A DNA stretch of 64,000 nt, from contig JADZCN010000101.1 of assembly GCA_020851565.1 (NCBI GenBank), forward strand, positions 1 through 64,000, read 5' to 3'. Within the stretch, counting starts at the first letter, position 1, and every line of letters starts with the position of its first letter. Below are positions 26,802 to 34,989 of the stretch, in pieces. The notes beneath the pieces were generated by a model that saw nothing but the letters and a program-made list of their open reading frames with translations, was not told the origin of the DNA and did no database searches. The position numbers were made by a program, and so were the translations under genes. Source of the DNA: Acidobacteriota bacterium. GTDB taxonomy: Bacteria > Acidobacteriota > Vicinamibacteria > Vicinamibacterales > UBA2999.

Positions 26802-27641
26802 ATGCCTATTCACGATCAGGGCTACCGGCGCTACGGCGGCACGCGCGCGGCGGTCGGCCGCGCCTGGCAGGTGATTGCCGGCGCCGGCATCCGGTCCATC
26901 ATCAGCAAGCGCGCGTTCATCGCGCTCATGCTGTTCGCCTGGGCGCCTTTCCTCGTGCGGGCCGTCCAGATCTACGTATCGGCCAATTTCCAGCAGGCCG
27001 CGTTCCTGGCGCCGAAGGGCGAGACGTTCCGCGAGTTCCTCGACCAGCAGGGGGTCTTCGTCTTCTTCGTCACGATCTGGGTCGGCGCGGGCCTCATCGC
27101 CAACGACCGTCGCGCCAACGCCTTGCAGCTGTACCTGTCGAAGCCCCTCACGGCGGCCGAGTACATCGCCGGCAAGATGGCGATCCTGTTCCTGTTCCTC
27201 GCGTTCGTCACCTGGGCTCCGGCGATGGGCCTGCTCCTGGTGCAGGCGATCTTCGCGGGCAGCTTCGCGTTCATCCGCAACAACGCCTATCTGCTGCCGG
27301 CCATCACGCTGTTCTCGCTGGCGCAGGTCCTGCTGGCCTCCTCCACCATGCTCGCGCTCTCGTCCCTGTCGAAGAGCAGCCGCTTCGTCGGGATCATGTA
27401 TGCGGGCCTCATGTTCTTCACGGCCGCGCTGTTCCAGGCGCTCCGCGGGATCACGGGTTCCAGCGGCTTCGCCTGGCTCTCGCCCGGCGATGCCCTCGAG
27501 CAGCTGGGCGACGTCATTTTCCGGCTGGAGCCGCGCTACGACCTGTCCCCGGCCATCGCCGCCCTCACTGTTGTCGTCCTCATCGCGGGCTCCGGGGGCA
27601 TCCTGGCGCGTCGCGTCAAGGGCGTGGAGATCGTCACGTGA
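26802..27641 (+). CDS. ABC-2 type transporter permease (first of two)
   Basis: 279 residues with about six hydrophobic segments and the opening MPIHDQGYRRYGG, a common start in permeases of this kind in Acidobacteriota and Planctomycetota. It begins 3 nt after the ATPase stop, and its own stop overlaps the next GTG start (GTGA). The segment LYLSKPLTAAEYIAGK is the conserved coupling region of ABC-2 permeases. Cargo unknown; it probably pairs with the ATPase just upstream. Confidence 0.88.
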   Translation: MPIHDQGYRRYGGTRAAVGRAWQVIAGAGIRSIISKRAFIALMLFAWAPFLVRAVQIYVSANFQQAAFLAPKGETFREFLDQQGVFVFFVTIWVGAGLIANDRRANALQLYLSKPLTAAEYIAGKMAILFLFLAFVTWAPAMGLLLVQAIFAGSFAFIRNNAYLLPAITLFSLAQVLLASSTMLALSSLSKSSRFVGIMYAGLMFFTAALFQALRGITGSSGFAWLSPGDALEQLGDVIFRLEPRYDLSPAIAALTVVVLIAGSGGILARRVKGVEIVT

Positions 27642-28639
27642 GCGTCGCGATTCAGCCGGGAGTCGGGAAACGGGAGCCGGGAGCCGCAGGGACGCCGGGT
27701 GAGACCCCGGCCGCGACCGAGGCCCTCGTCCAGGCCGAGCACCTGTCGAAGTGGTATGGCCAGGTGAGCGGGCTGAACGACGTGACCGTCGCCATCCCGC
27801 CGGGCATCACCGGGTTGCTCGGCCCGAACGGCGCGGGCAAGTCCACGTTCATGAAGCTGATGACCGGGCAGCTGAAGCCCAGCCAGGGCAGCATCCGCGT
27901 CTTCGGCGAGTCGATGTGGGGCAATCCGGGCATCTACCGGCGCATCGGGTTCTGCCCGGAGCAGGACGCGTTCTACGACCGGATGACGGGCCTGGAGTGG
28001 GTGACGGCGCTCGTCCGGCTGAACGGCCTCGGCGAGCGCGAGGCCGTCGAGGCGGCGAAGGTGGCGCTCGACAAGGTGGACCTCATGAGCGCCGCGGACA
28101 AGAAGATTGGCGCCTACAGCAAGGGGATGCGGCAGCGGGTGAAGCTGGCGCAGGCGCTCGTGCACGACCCGGCCCTGCTCATCCTCGACGAGCCGCTCAC
28201 CGGCATGGACCCGCTGATGCGGCGCAAGACCATCCGGCTGGTGAAGGACTGGGCCCGGTCGGGCAAGCACATCATCGTCTCGAGCCACATCCTGCACGAG
28301 ATCGAGTCGATGACGTCGAACATCCTCCTCATCAACAACGGCCGCATCGTGGCCGAGGGGAACGTCCACCAGATCCGGGATCTCATCGACACGCACCCGC
28401 ACACGGTCCATATCCGCGGGAGCCATCCGCGCGAGCTGGCCCGCCGGTTCCTCGCCGAAGACGATGTGCTCAGCCTCAGGTTCGAGCCGGGGGCCGTGGT
28501 GGTCGAAACCAGCCGGCCGGACAGCTTCTATGCGCGCCTCACCGACCTGGCCGCCACCGGCGAGGCGGGTGCCATCGACGAAGTTCAATCGCCCGACGAT
28601 AATCTGCAGGCGGTCTTCCGCTACCTGGTGAAGCAATGA
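27638..28639 (+). CDS. ABC transporter ATP-binding protein (second of two)
   Basis: 333 residues. Walker A GPNGAGKST, signature YSKGMRQR, Walker B LLILDEP and switch His (VSSHILHE) are intact. The GTG start overlaps the permease stop (GTGA) and is the only in-frame start before the domain. The first 30 residues are a Gly/Pro/Glu-rich tail encoded by a GGGAGTC/GGGAGCC-type repeat (27656-27687) of the kind otherwise found between genes here. It is a paralogue of the ATPase at 25788. Confidence 0.94.
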   Translation: MSVAIQPGVGKREPGAAGTPGETPAATEALVQAEHLSKWYGQVSGLNDVTVAIPPGITGLLGPNGAGKSTFMKLMTGQLKPSQGSIRVFGESMWGNPGIYRRIGFCPEQDAFYDRMTGLEWVTALVRLNGLGEREAVEAAKVALDKVDLMSAADKKIGAYSKGMRQRVKLAQALVHDPALLILDEPLTGMDPLMRRKTIRLVKDWARSGKHIIVSSHILHEIESMTSNILLINNGRIVAEGNVHQIRDLIDTHPHTVHIRGSHPRELARRFLAEDDVLSLRFEPGAVVVETSRPDSFYARLTDLAATGEAGAIDEVQSPDDNLQAVFRYLVKQ

Positions 28640-29451
28640 GCATGGGCTTCTGGAGCGCCTCGCGCCGCGTCTTCGACCTGTCGCTCGGCGAAATGCTGTG
28701 GTCGCGGCGCACCATCTTCATGGCCCTGGTGGTGGGCGGGCCGGTCGTGCTGGCCATCATCGTCCGCGCGCTGGACATGTTCGGCATGTCTGCGCTCCGC
28801 GTCAACGGACGGACCGTCGGTGGCATCGGCGTCTTCGGCGTGATGATGTGGATGCTCTTCCTCCGATTCATCGTGCCGGTGCTGGCCGTCTTCTACGGCA
28901 CCGCGCTGATGGCCGACGAGGTGGAGGACAAGACGCTGACCTATCTGTTCACGCGGCCGATCCCGCGGGGCGCCGTCCTGGTCGGCAAGTACCTGGCCTA
29001 CGTCGCCTGCACGATGCTGGTGGTTCTGCCGGCCGTCATGCTCGTGTACTTCCTCGTCGTGCCGTTCCGGGAAGTCCCGGGCACGTTCATGTCGCTCGTG
29101 ACCGACCTGGGCCTGCTCGGCCTCGGCCTGGCGGTCTACGGCGCCGTGTTCGCCTTTGTCGGCGCCTACTTCAAGCGGCCCCTGGTGCTGGGGCTCGTCT
29201 TCACGTTCGGCTGGGAGCCGACCGTAATGGTGCTGCCGGGCTACCTCAAGCAGTTCACCATCGCCTACTACCTGCAGGCCCTGGTGCCGCACGCCATGCC
29301 CACGGACGGCATCACGAGCCTCCTGCAGGGGGTTTTCCGGGAGACGCCCCCGATGGCGGTCTCGCTGGCCTGGCTGGGCGCCTACGCGGCCGTCTTCCTG
29401 TGGCTGGCGACGCGGGCCGTGGAGCGTCGGGAGTACGTGCTGGAGCAGTAG
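28636..29451 (+). CDS. ABC-2 type transporter permease (second of two)
   Basis: 271 residues with about six membrane segments. It contains LTYLFTRPIPRGAVLVGKY, the conserved ABC-2 permease signature (compare LYLSKPLTAAEYIAGK in the first permease). The ATG overlaps the preceding stop by 4 nt (ATGA). It is the last gene of the operon and is followed by two small hairpins (29455-29506). Cargo unknown. Confidence 0.9.
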   Translation: MSMGFWSASRRVFDLSLGEMLWSRRTIFMALVVGGPVVLAIIVRALDMFGMSALRVNGRTVGGIGVFGVMMWMLFLRFIVPVLAVFYGTALMADEVEDKTLTYLFTRPIPRGAVLVGKYLAYVACTMLVVLPAVMLVYFLVVPFREVPGTFMSLVTDLGLLGLGLAVYGAVFAFVGAYFKRPLVLGLVFTFGWEPTVMVLPGYLKQFTIAYYLQALVPHAMPTDGITSLLQGVFRETPPMAVSLAWLGAYAAVFLWLATRAVERREYVLEQ

Positions 29452-29454
29452 GGG

Positions 29455-29506
29455 CCGGAGACCCCTTCCGGGGGGCACGGTGCCTGCGCCTGCCGCTAAA
29501 TAGCGG
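29455..29506 (+). terminator. Two small hairpins after the ABC operon
   Basis: CCGGA (29455-29459) pairs with TCCGG (29467-29471). Further on, CCGCT (29493-29497) pairs with AGCGG (29502-29506) around an AAAT loop. Both are short and neither is followed by a T-run, so termination is only suggested. The rest of the gap to 29563 holds nothing else I recognise. Confidence 0.35.
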
Positions 29507-29563
29507 TCACGAAAGGGGAACACCGGGCGTCACCGATTCGTAATACGCTTCAGGGAGAGCCGA

Positions 29564-30559
29564 ATGTCGAAGAAGACCCGCTATTTCGTGCTGGTGTCCG
29601 GAGCCATCCTCACTGTGGGGCTGGGCACCGGGCTGGTGGCGTCGTACCTGGGCCTGCCGGTGTCATTGCTCTCCAGCGCGGCCGGGCCCGACGAACTCCA
29701 GTACATCCCCCAGGATGCGGCCGTAGTGGCCTACGCCAACGTCCGGGACGTCATGAACTCCGAGTTCCGGCAGCGGTTCCGCCAGATGGAGCCTCCCTCC
29801 AAGGAGCGCGACGAGTTCGAACAGAAGACGGGCCTCGACATCGAGCGCGACATCGACTCGGTGGTGGCGGCGTTCATGCCCGCCGCGGAGGGCGTGACCG
29901 ATAGCCCCGAGCGGGCCGCCGTGGTGCTGGCGCGAGGCCGTTTCGAGGCGGCCAGGCTCGAAGCCCTCGCCCTCGAGCACGGCGGCGCCGTGGAGGATTA
30001 CAAGGGCAAGCGGCTGCTCACCCACCTCGACAAGGACCCTGCGGACGGCACCATGGCGGTTGGTTTCGTCGAGGCCGACCTGGTCGCGCTTGGCGGCATC
30101 GAGGCCGTGAAGCGGGCCATCGACGCCGGTGCCGACAACCGCAACGTGATGTCGAACAACGAGCTCATGCGCCTGGTGGCCGAGCTCGACAACAGCAACG
30201 CATGGGCCGTGGGTCGCTTCGACGCGCTGGCGCGCCAGGCGCGCCTGCCTTCGGAGGTTCAGTCACAGCTCCCGACCGTCTCCTGGTTCTCTGCCTCCGG
30301 CCACGTGAACGGCGGCGTCAGTGGCATCTTGAAGGCAGAGGCTCGCGACGAGGCATCCGCGCAGAACCTCCGGGATGTCGTGCGCGGGTTCCTGGCGATG
30401 GCCAAGCTCCAGGCCGGCAGTCGGCCCGGGATGCAGCAGATGGTCGACTCGCTGCAACTGTCCGGTGACGGCAAGACCGTCGCGCTCTCGTTCAGCATCC
30501 CGAGCGAGTTCTTCGACGCGCTCGAATCCATGGCCCGACAGAAGCAGGGCCAGCAGTAG
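29564..30559 (+). CDS. Membrane-anchored protein of unknown function (DUF3352-like features)
   Basis: 331 residues. A short basic tail and one uncleaved-looking hydrophobic segment (about residues 7-34) are followed by a soluble domain facing outward. The segment YIPQDAAVVAYANVRDVMN and the later EARDEASAQNLRDVVRGFL resemble the repeated alpha/beta build of DUF3352-type proteins, but I would not assign the family firmly. GGGAG lies about 9 nt before the ATG, giving an ordinary leader. It stands alone between the ABC operon and a cyclotransferase-like gene. Confidence 0.75.
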   Translation: MSKKTRYFVLVSGAILTVGLGTGLVASYLGLPVSLLSSAAGPDELQYIPQDAAVVAYANVRDVMNSEFRQRFRQMEPPSKERDEFEQKTGLDIERDIDSVVAAFMPAAEGVTDSPERAAVVLARGRFEAARLEALALEHGGAVEDYKGKRLLTHLDKDPADGTMAVGFVEADLVALGGIEAVKRAIDAGADNRNVMSNNELMRLVAELDNSNAWAVGRFDALARQARLPSEVQSQLPTVSWFSASGHVNGGVSGILKAEARDEASAQNLRDVVRGFLAMAKLQAGSRPGMQQMVDSLQLSGDGKTVALSFSIPSEFFDALESMARQKQGQQ

Positions 30560-30597
30560 CGTCGCCGGCCCAGTCAGTCACAACTCATAGTCCGCAG

Positions 30598-30626
30598 TTG
30601 ACTCCCGGCCGGGGCACTCCTACACT
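30598..30626 (+). promoter_or_regulatory. Sigma-70-type promoter TTGACT - 17 nt - TACACT
   Basis: TTGACT (30598-30603) and TACACT (30621-30626) are separated by exactly 17 nt and lie 20 nt before the GTG at 30647. This is the clearest two-box promoter in the window. Confidence 0.65.
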
Positions 30627-30646
30627 GCAGGTCCTGCAGGCGCCCT

Positions 30647-31054
30647 GTGTCCGAGCACGTGTTCTTCTACGGAACCCTGATGACCCCCTTCAACAGGCCG
30701 GGTCGCCAGCGGGTTGAATCCAGGCTCATCTTCGCCGGCCGAGGCCGCATTCGCGCGGCCCTATTCGATCTCGGCATCTACCCCGCGGCCGTTCCCGCCG
30801 ACGACGACAGTATCGTGCTGGGTGAGGTGTACACGCTGTCGGACCCGGTCCCGGTCCTGGCGGCCCTGGACGAACTCGAGGGCTTTCGGCCCAACGAGCC
30901 GGATCGCAGCCTTTACCAGCGTGTGCTCACCGACGTCACGCTCGAGGACGGCCGCGTGCAGAAGGCGTGGGTCTACTTCTACAACGCCCCGCTCGGACGT
31001 GCACAGCGAATCGAGTCGGGGGACTACCTGGTGCACCTGAACGCGAGGCAGTAG
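30647..31054 (+). CDS. Gamma-glutamylcyclotransferase-like (AIG2 / GGCT fold) protein
   Basis: 135 residues. FFYGTLM near the N-terminus is the substrate loop of the GGCT fold, and Glu in ALDELEGFRP is the usual catalytic acid. AWVYFYNAP follows near the C-terminus. Family members release 5-oxoproline from gamma-glutamyl amines or act in tailoring reactions; the substrate here is unknown. The GTG start places MSEHVFFYGTL at the N-terminus as in homologues. It converges on the PilZ gene across a repeat-filled gap. Confidence 0.87.
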   Translation: MSEHVFFYGTLMTPFNRPGRQRVESRLIFAGRGRIRAALFDLGIYPAAVPADDDSIVLGEVYTLSDPVPVLAALDELEGFRPNEPDRSLYQRVLTDVTLEDGRVQKAWVYFYNAPLGRAQRIESGDYLVHLNARQ

Positions 31055-31067
31055 GCCGCGGGGGTTC

Positions 31068-31188
31068 AGGCACGGAGGTTCGAAGCCCGGGGGCACGGCG
31101 TCGCTCAGTGCTTCGAACCGGTGTGCTTCGAACCGGTGTGCTTCGAACCGGTGTGCTTCGAACCGGTGGGCTTCGAACCCCCGTGCCT
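31068..31188. repeat. 15-bp tandem repeats inside a 21-bp inverted repeat (convergent gap)
   Basis: Four exact copies of a 15-bp unit (31108-31167) and a fifth degenerate copy (31168-31182) contain the palindrome TTCGAA. The block is framed by 21-nt inverted arms, 31068-31088 and 31168-31188, differing at one position. It fills the gap between the convergent stops of the GGCT and PilZ genes and could fold on either strand as a terminator. Confidence 0.85.
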
Positions 31189-31525
31189 ACCCCTTGTGCA
31201 GCTTGAGTTCTTCGATGAGTTCTGCGATCGCGGCCAGCACGGGACCGGAGGGCTCGATGAACTCGATTCCGGATCGGTACATCACGATGTCCTGATCCAC
31301 GTCGATGATGCGCGAGTGCGCGACCCTGCCCTTGATCACGATCGAGCGGTCGCGCAGCGTCAGGCGGAAGTCGTGAAGCGAATCGAGGTGCAGCGGGAAC
31401 GAGGTTTCCACCTGCATGCCGCCCAGGCTGACCTGGTGGACGGTCATCGGATGGTAGACCTTCACCTCGCCCTGGAGGGCGCCGAGGACGGGAACGCGTT
31501 CCGAGTCCCTGTGACCTGTGGACAC
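31187..31525 (-). CDS. PilZ-like domain protein
   Basis: 112 residues from GTG 31525. RDSERVPV near the N-terminus stands where the RxxxR motif would be, and VHQVSLGGMQVE corresponds to the (D/N)xSxxG motif with Gln in place of the acid. The following beta strands, LRDRSIVIKGRVAHS and YRSGIEFIE, match a PilZ barrel. The family binds c-di-GMP, but both motifs are degenerate, so binding is doubtful. A longer start at 31570 exists; GTG 31525 is preferred because a TATAAT lies 9 nt before it. Confidence 0.75.
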   Translation of the reverse strand: MSTGHRDSERVPVLGALQGEVKVYHPMTVHQVSLGGMQVETSFPLHLDSLHDFRLTLRDRSIVIKGRVAHSRIIDVDQDIVMYRSGIEFIEPSGPVLAAIAELIEELKLHKG

Positions 31526-31534
31526 GATGGCCGG

Positions 31535-31540
31535 ATTATA
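31535..31540 (-). promoter_or_regulatory. Candidate leaderless -10 (TATAAT) for the PilZ gene
   Basis: A perfect TATAAT on the minus strand ends 9 nt before the GTG at 31525. Confidence 0.5.
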
Positions 31541-31644
31541 GTGCCTCGACGGGCCGTCCCGATCGGCCATCGTGGGTCCGTCGGCTCGCGGTGATCATTC
31601 GTGCCGGAGACTGCACGCAAAGACGCACGGGGCCGGAATCATCC

Positions 31645-31693
31645 CTGAAAAGGAAGGAGCCGGGAGCGGGCCCGCGGCCCGCTCCCGGCTCCT
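31645..31693 (-). terminator. Intrinsic terminator of the TonB-receptor gene
   Basis: An 18-bp perfect stem (31655-31672 with 31676-31693) closes on a 3-nt loop, just past the receptor stop at 31714. On the minus strand it is followed by a pyrimidine run (CCTTCCTTTTC). This is the strongest hairpin in the window. Confidence 0.85.
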
Positions 31694-31713
31694 GTGTCAG
31701 ACCATCCGCTCGA

Positions 31714-34710
31714 CTAGAAGCGGAAGCGCGCGCCGAGGAACGCGCGGCGCGGCTGCACCCACTGGATCGGGTCGCCGAACGCGGTCGCACCCGAGCCGGC
31801 CACCAGGTCCTGGTTGCGGACCGGATCCTGGTTGTTCAGCACGTTGAAGAGGTCCACGAAGAACTCGACGTTCGTCGTGCCGAAGCCCTTCACGTACTGA
31901 GCGCGGAGGTCGAGCTGGCCCCACGAGGGGTTCTCGAGCGAGCCCACGGCGTCTGGTGCGAGCCAGCGCTGCGTCGTGCCACCGAAGGTGTAGGCATCGG
32001 CGGGAGCGACGCGGATCGGGAGGTTGCGGCCCGACGCCAGGAACGTACGGCTGGCGACGGTGCCGGAGTTCCAGCTGAACGTCGCGCCGAGCTGGAGACC
32101 CATGTTGAACGTATAGGAGCCCGCGCCCTTGAGGATGTGCTTGATGAGGCCCGGCTGCGTGCCGTACTGGTACGGGGCACGCGGGTCGAGGAACAGCACG
32201 TCCCCCTGGAAGTCGGCGTTGCTGTCCGAGTTGGTGTTGCCCTCGCCGTCGTTCCAGTTGTAGGAGGAGAGCAGCTGCCAGTTGTCCGCGAAGCGCTTGC
32301 GGAACACGAACTCGAGGCCCTGGAAATTGCGCTCGCCGCCGGCCAGCGTGCCGATGACGAAGTTCGAACCGGGGTTCGCCGCGTAGCCGAAGTAGTTGTA
32401 CCCGAGGAACAGGGAGTCCGGCGCCAGGTAGCCGTTCGGATCGTCGCTGTAGCCGTGCGGCTCCGCGTAGAGCTCGAGGTCGTAGTCTTCGAGGATGTCG
32501 CGCGTCCTCCGGTTGAAGTACAGCGCGTCGAAGCTCATGTTGTGGCCCAGATCCACGCCGTAGCCGATCTGCAGGTCGTCGGTGTAGGGCGTCTTGGTGG
32601 TCGGCGAGAAGAATGCGTCCTGCACCGCCGGGCCGCCGCGCGTGCGGTAGGTGACCCAGTCGCCGAGCACGTAGATCTGCTCTTCGAGAATAGAGCCGGT
32701 GAGCGTGCCGGCGAAGTTGGTCATGTTGTTGCGGATGGGATCGTAGTAACGGCCCCAGTACGCCGACACCTTGTGGCGGCCGTCGCCCATGAGGTCGTAG
32801 ACGGCGCTCAGGCGCGGCGCCCACATCCAGTCGAACGTGTAGATGTTCTCACCGGTCGTGGCGAAGTGTTCCCAGCGCTCGGCGCGGAGGCCGACGTTCA
32901 AGGTGAGGCGGTTGAACGTGACCTGGTCCTGCGCGAAGAAGCTGACGCCCTTCGACGAGGTCTCCTGCGGGCCGGTGGCCGCCTGGAAGGTGCGGTCGTA
33001 GTTGACCGTGCCCAGCTGGCCGACCGTGTTGAACACGATGGCCTGGCCGGCCTCGGCCGAGGTGATGACGCCGTCACCGTTCAGGTCCAGCGCCGCGTAG
33101 AAGCGTGCCCGATCCGGGCGTCCATCGATCGTGCGGATGAAGCCGTTGAAGTCGCTCGTGTTGGACACGTCGAAGTCGAGGCCGCTCCAGCTGCCGCCGG
33201 GGATGTCCGCGGCCCGGATGCCGGCGCCGGCATAGCGGGCCGCCAGCGAGGTGTAGGTGGCGCTGCCCACGTACAGCGTGTCGCGGAAGTTGATGTGCTT
33301 GTCCCAGTTGAAGCCACCCTTGATGGTGTGGGCGCCAATGGTGTGCTGCAGCGTGGCCATGACGCCGATGTTGTCGCGCTGGTTGATGAGGTCCTGGCCG
33401 AAACCGCCGAGCTGCTGGTCGGTGAGCGCGCGCGGGTCGGTCTGGCGGAACAGCGCCGTCACGGACGCCTCGCGGATGGCCGACTTCTGCGACACCTCGC
33501 CGTTGTGCTTGTTGGCCGCGACCTCGAGCAGCGTCGAGCCCCACACGCGCGAGTAGTTGCCGGCGTAGCGATGGCCGCCCTGGTCCTGGCCGCGGTCGCG
33601 CGCGTTGGTGATATCGCGATCGCGACGGCCCGTGATCTCGGTCGGGTCGCTCAGGTAGGTGAAGCTGAGAAGGTCGTTCTGCGTGGCCGCCCAGGTGCCC
33701 TTGGCGAAGCCCTGGTGCTGCGTGTTGTCCACCGAGCGCATGAACTCGTTCGTGTCCAGGGTCGCGACGTCGTCCTCACGGTTCACGTAGCGATAGCTCC
33801 CGAAGAACCACGCCTTGTCACGGTAAATCGGGCCACCCAGCGTGTACCCGTTGTCCTTCGTCGAGAATTCCTGCGACGCACCGTGGTCGTTCTCGGCCAC
33901 GAGGCTGCTGTTCTGGAAGAAGTAGTTGGCCGAGCCGTGGAAGGCGTTGCTGCCCGACTTGGTCACGACGTTGGAGATGAGGCCGGGCGAGCCGACGTAT
34001 TCCGCCGGGATGCCGCCCGTGATCACCTTCTGTTCCTGGATGATCTCGGTGTTCAGGTTCGCGCCAAAGGTGCCGGTCACCGGGTCGGTGACGTTGATGG
34101 CGTCGAAGTAGTAGACGTTGTCCGACGACACGCCGAAGTTGCCGCCGATGTCGCTGTAGTTCATGCCCGACCGCGCGGCGGGGTTGCCGCTGGTCGTCTG
34201 GTCGTCCGGCAGCACGCCGGGGACGAGCTGCAGGTAGCTCTGGTAGCTGCGGCCCGTCGGGAGCGACTCGGTGAGCTGGAGGGTGATGTCCTGGCCCGCC
34301 GTGGCGCTCTTGACGTCCACGATTGGCGTGGCGGCGGTGACCGTGACGGCCTCGGTGAGGCCGGCGATGGACAGGGTGACCCGCAGCGATGCGGTCTGGC
34401 CCGAGCGGACCAGCACCTTGTTCACCGTCTGGTTCTGGAAGCCCGAGAGCTCGGCAACGATCGTGTACTGGGCCGAGGGCGCGAGCGCGTCGAGAGTCGC
34501 AACGCCCTGGCCGTCGGTCACGGCCGTGCGCTTGGTGACCGTATCGGGGGCCGTGGCTGTCACAGTGACGCCCGGCAGGCGGCCGCCGTCCGTGTCTTCC
34601 ACAATCACTTCGATCGTGCCCACATTGGCCACTTGAGCCGCGGCGGCGCCGGGCAGGACGGCGTACAACGCCCCCACCAGCACTGCCACGAGCCAGCTGT
34701 TTCTCTTCAT
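31714..34710 (-). CDS. TonB-dependent receptor with N-terminal carboxypeptidase-regulatory domain (Oar-like)
   Basis: 998 residues. A signal peptide (about 1-26) is followed by a carboxypeptidase-regulatory-like beta domain (about 30-110, with GRLPGVTVTATAP), a plug domain with YFDAINVTDP and SNVVTKSGSNAFHGSANY, and a large barrel ending in Phe (GARFRF), the usual outer-membrane assembly signal. This group is expanded in Acidobacteriota and Bacteroidota and takes up large substrates; the ligand is unknown. An EF-hand-like DLNGDGVITSAE loop lies near residue 540. AAGGAGA before the ATG gives a standard leader. No TonB/ExbBD genes are nearby. Confidence 0.93.
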   Translation of the reverse strand: MKRNSWLVAVLVGALYAVLPGAAAAQVANVGTIEVIVEDTDGGRLPGVTVTATAPDTVTKRTAVTDGQGVATLDALAPSAQYTIVAELSGFQNQTVNKVLVRSGQTASLRVTLSIAGLTEAVTVTAATPIVDVKSATAGQDITLQLTESLPTGRSYQSYLQLVPGVLPDDQTTSGNPAARSGMNYSDIGGNFGVSSDNVYYFDAINVTDPVTGTFGANLNTEIIQEQKVITGGIPAEYVGSPGLISNVVTKSGSNAFHGSANYFFQNSSLVAENDHGASQEFSTKDNGYTLGGPIYRDKAWFFGSYRYVNREDDVATLDTNEFMRSVDNTQHQGFAKGTWAATQNDLLSFTYLSDPTEITGRRDRDITNARDRGQDQGGHRYAGNYSRVWGSTLLEVAANKHNGEVSQKSAIREASVTALFRQTDPRALTDQQLGGFGQDLINQRDNIGVMATLQHTIGAHTIKGGFNWDKHINFRDTLYVGSATYTSLAARYAGAGIRAADIPGGSWSGLDFDVSNTSDFNGFIRTIDGRPDRARFYAALDLNGDGVITSAEAGQAIVFNTVGQLGTVNYDRTFQAATGPQETSSKGVSFFAQDQVTFNRLTLNVGLRAERWEHFATTGENIYTFDWMWAPRLSAVYDLMGDGRHKVSAYWGRYYDPIRNNMTNFAGTLTGSILEEQIYVLGDWVTYRTRGGPAVQDAFFSPTTKTPYTDDLQIGYGVDLGHNMSFDALYFNRRTRDILEDYDLELYAEPHGYSDDPNGYLAPDSLFLGYNYFGYAANPGSNFVIGTLAGGERNFQGLEFVFRKRFADNWQLLSSYNWNDGEGNTNSDSNADFQGDVLFLDPRAPYQYGTQPGLIKHILKGAGSYTFNMGLQLGATFSWNSGTVASRTFLASGRNLPIRVAPADAYTFGGTTQRWLAPDAVGSLENPSWGQLDLRAQYVKGFGTTNVEFFVDLFNVLNNQDPVRNQDLVAGSGATAFGDPIQWVQPRRAFLGARFRF

Positions 34711-34989
34711 TCACTATCTCCTTGACTCATGCGTGATACGAACAATTCAGATGGCCGAACGTTCAATTGAAGTGAAATTCCCGTGCCACTCATCCCGGGA
34801 CGAGATGTGGCCTTTTTGCAGCGAGTTGCGGTCGAATCCAGACCGGAGCCAGTCACGTCATTCGAAATAATGGCGAATCGTATCCATGGATTTGGATTGC
34901 TGCTGGGATGAACGGTCGGTCAAACTTTCGCGGCCCGATACGATTCCTGCTCGGCCCTGTTGAACGACCGTTTGATAGAATGTGCGACG
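34711..34989. promoter_or_regulatory. Divergent regulatory region between the TonB receptor and thiolase genes
   Basis: This 279-bp gap is clearly more AT-rich than its surroundings. It holds the receptor ribosome site (AAGGAGA), the adjoining palindromes GAACGTTC (34757-34764) and TTCAATTGAA (34762-34771), and two related TTGAMCGACCGTT-type sequences in opposite orientation: AACGGTCGGTCAA at 34911-34923 and AACGACCGTT at 34963-34972. The second sits just ahead of the thiolase -10. The size and palindromic core resemble TetR-family operators. Confidence 0.5.
34976..34981 (+). promoter_or_regulatory. Candidate leaderless -10 (TAGAAT) for the beta-oxidation operon
   Basis: TAGAAT ends 8 nt before the ATG at 34990. 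The possible operator AACGACCGTT (34963-34972) lies immediately upstream, so a bound repressor would block the polymerase. Confidence 0.5.

Noticed and set aside
31108-31182. Possible CRISPR array
   Set aside because: The units are direct 15-bp tandem copies with no spacers and no cas genes nearby.
31591-34725. A 1044-codon open frame on the plus strand opposite the TonB receptor
   Set aside because: It is antisense to a well-supported receptor with signal peptide, plug and barrel. Its composition (Arg, Ala, Val, Glu, His rich) is that of a GC-rich shadow frame with no recognisable domain.
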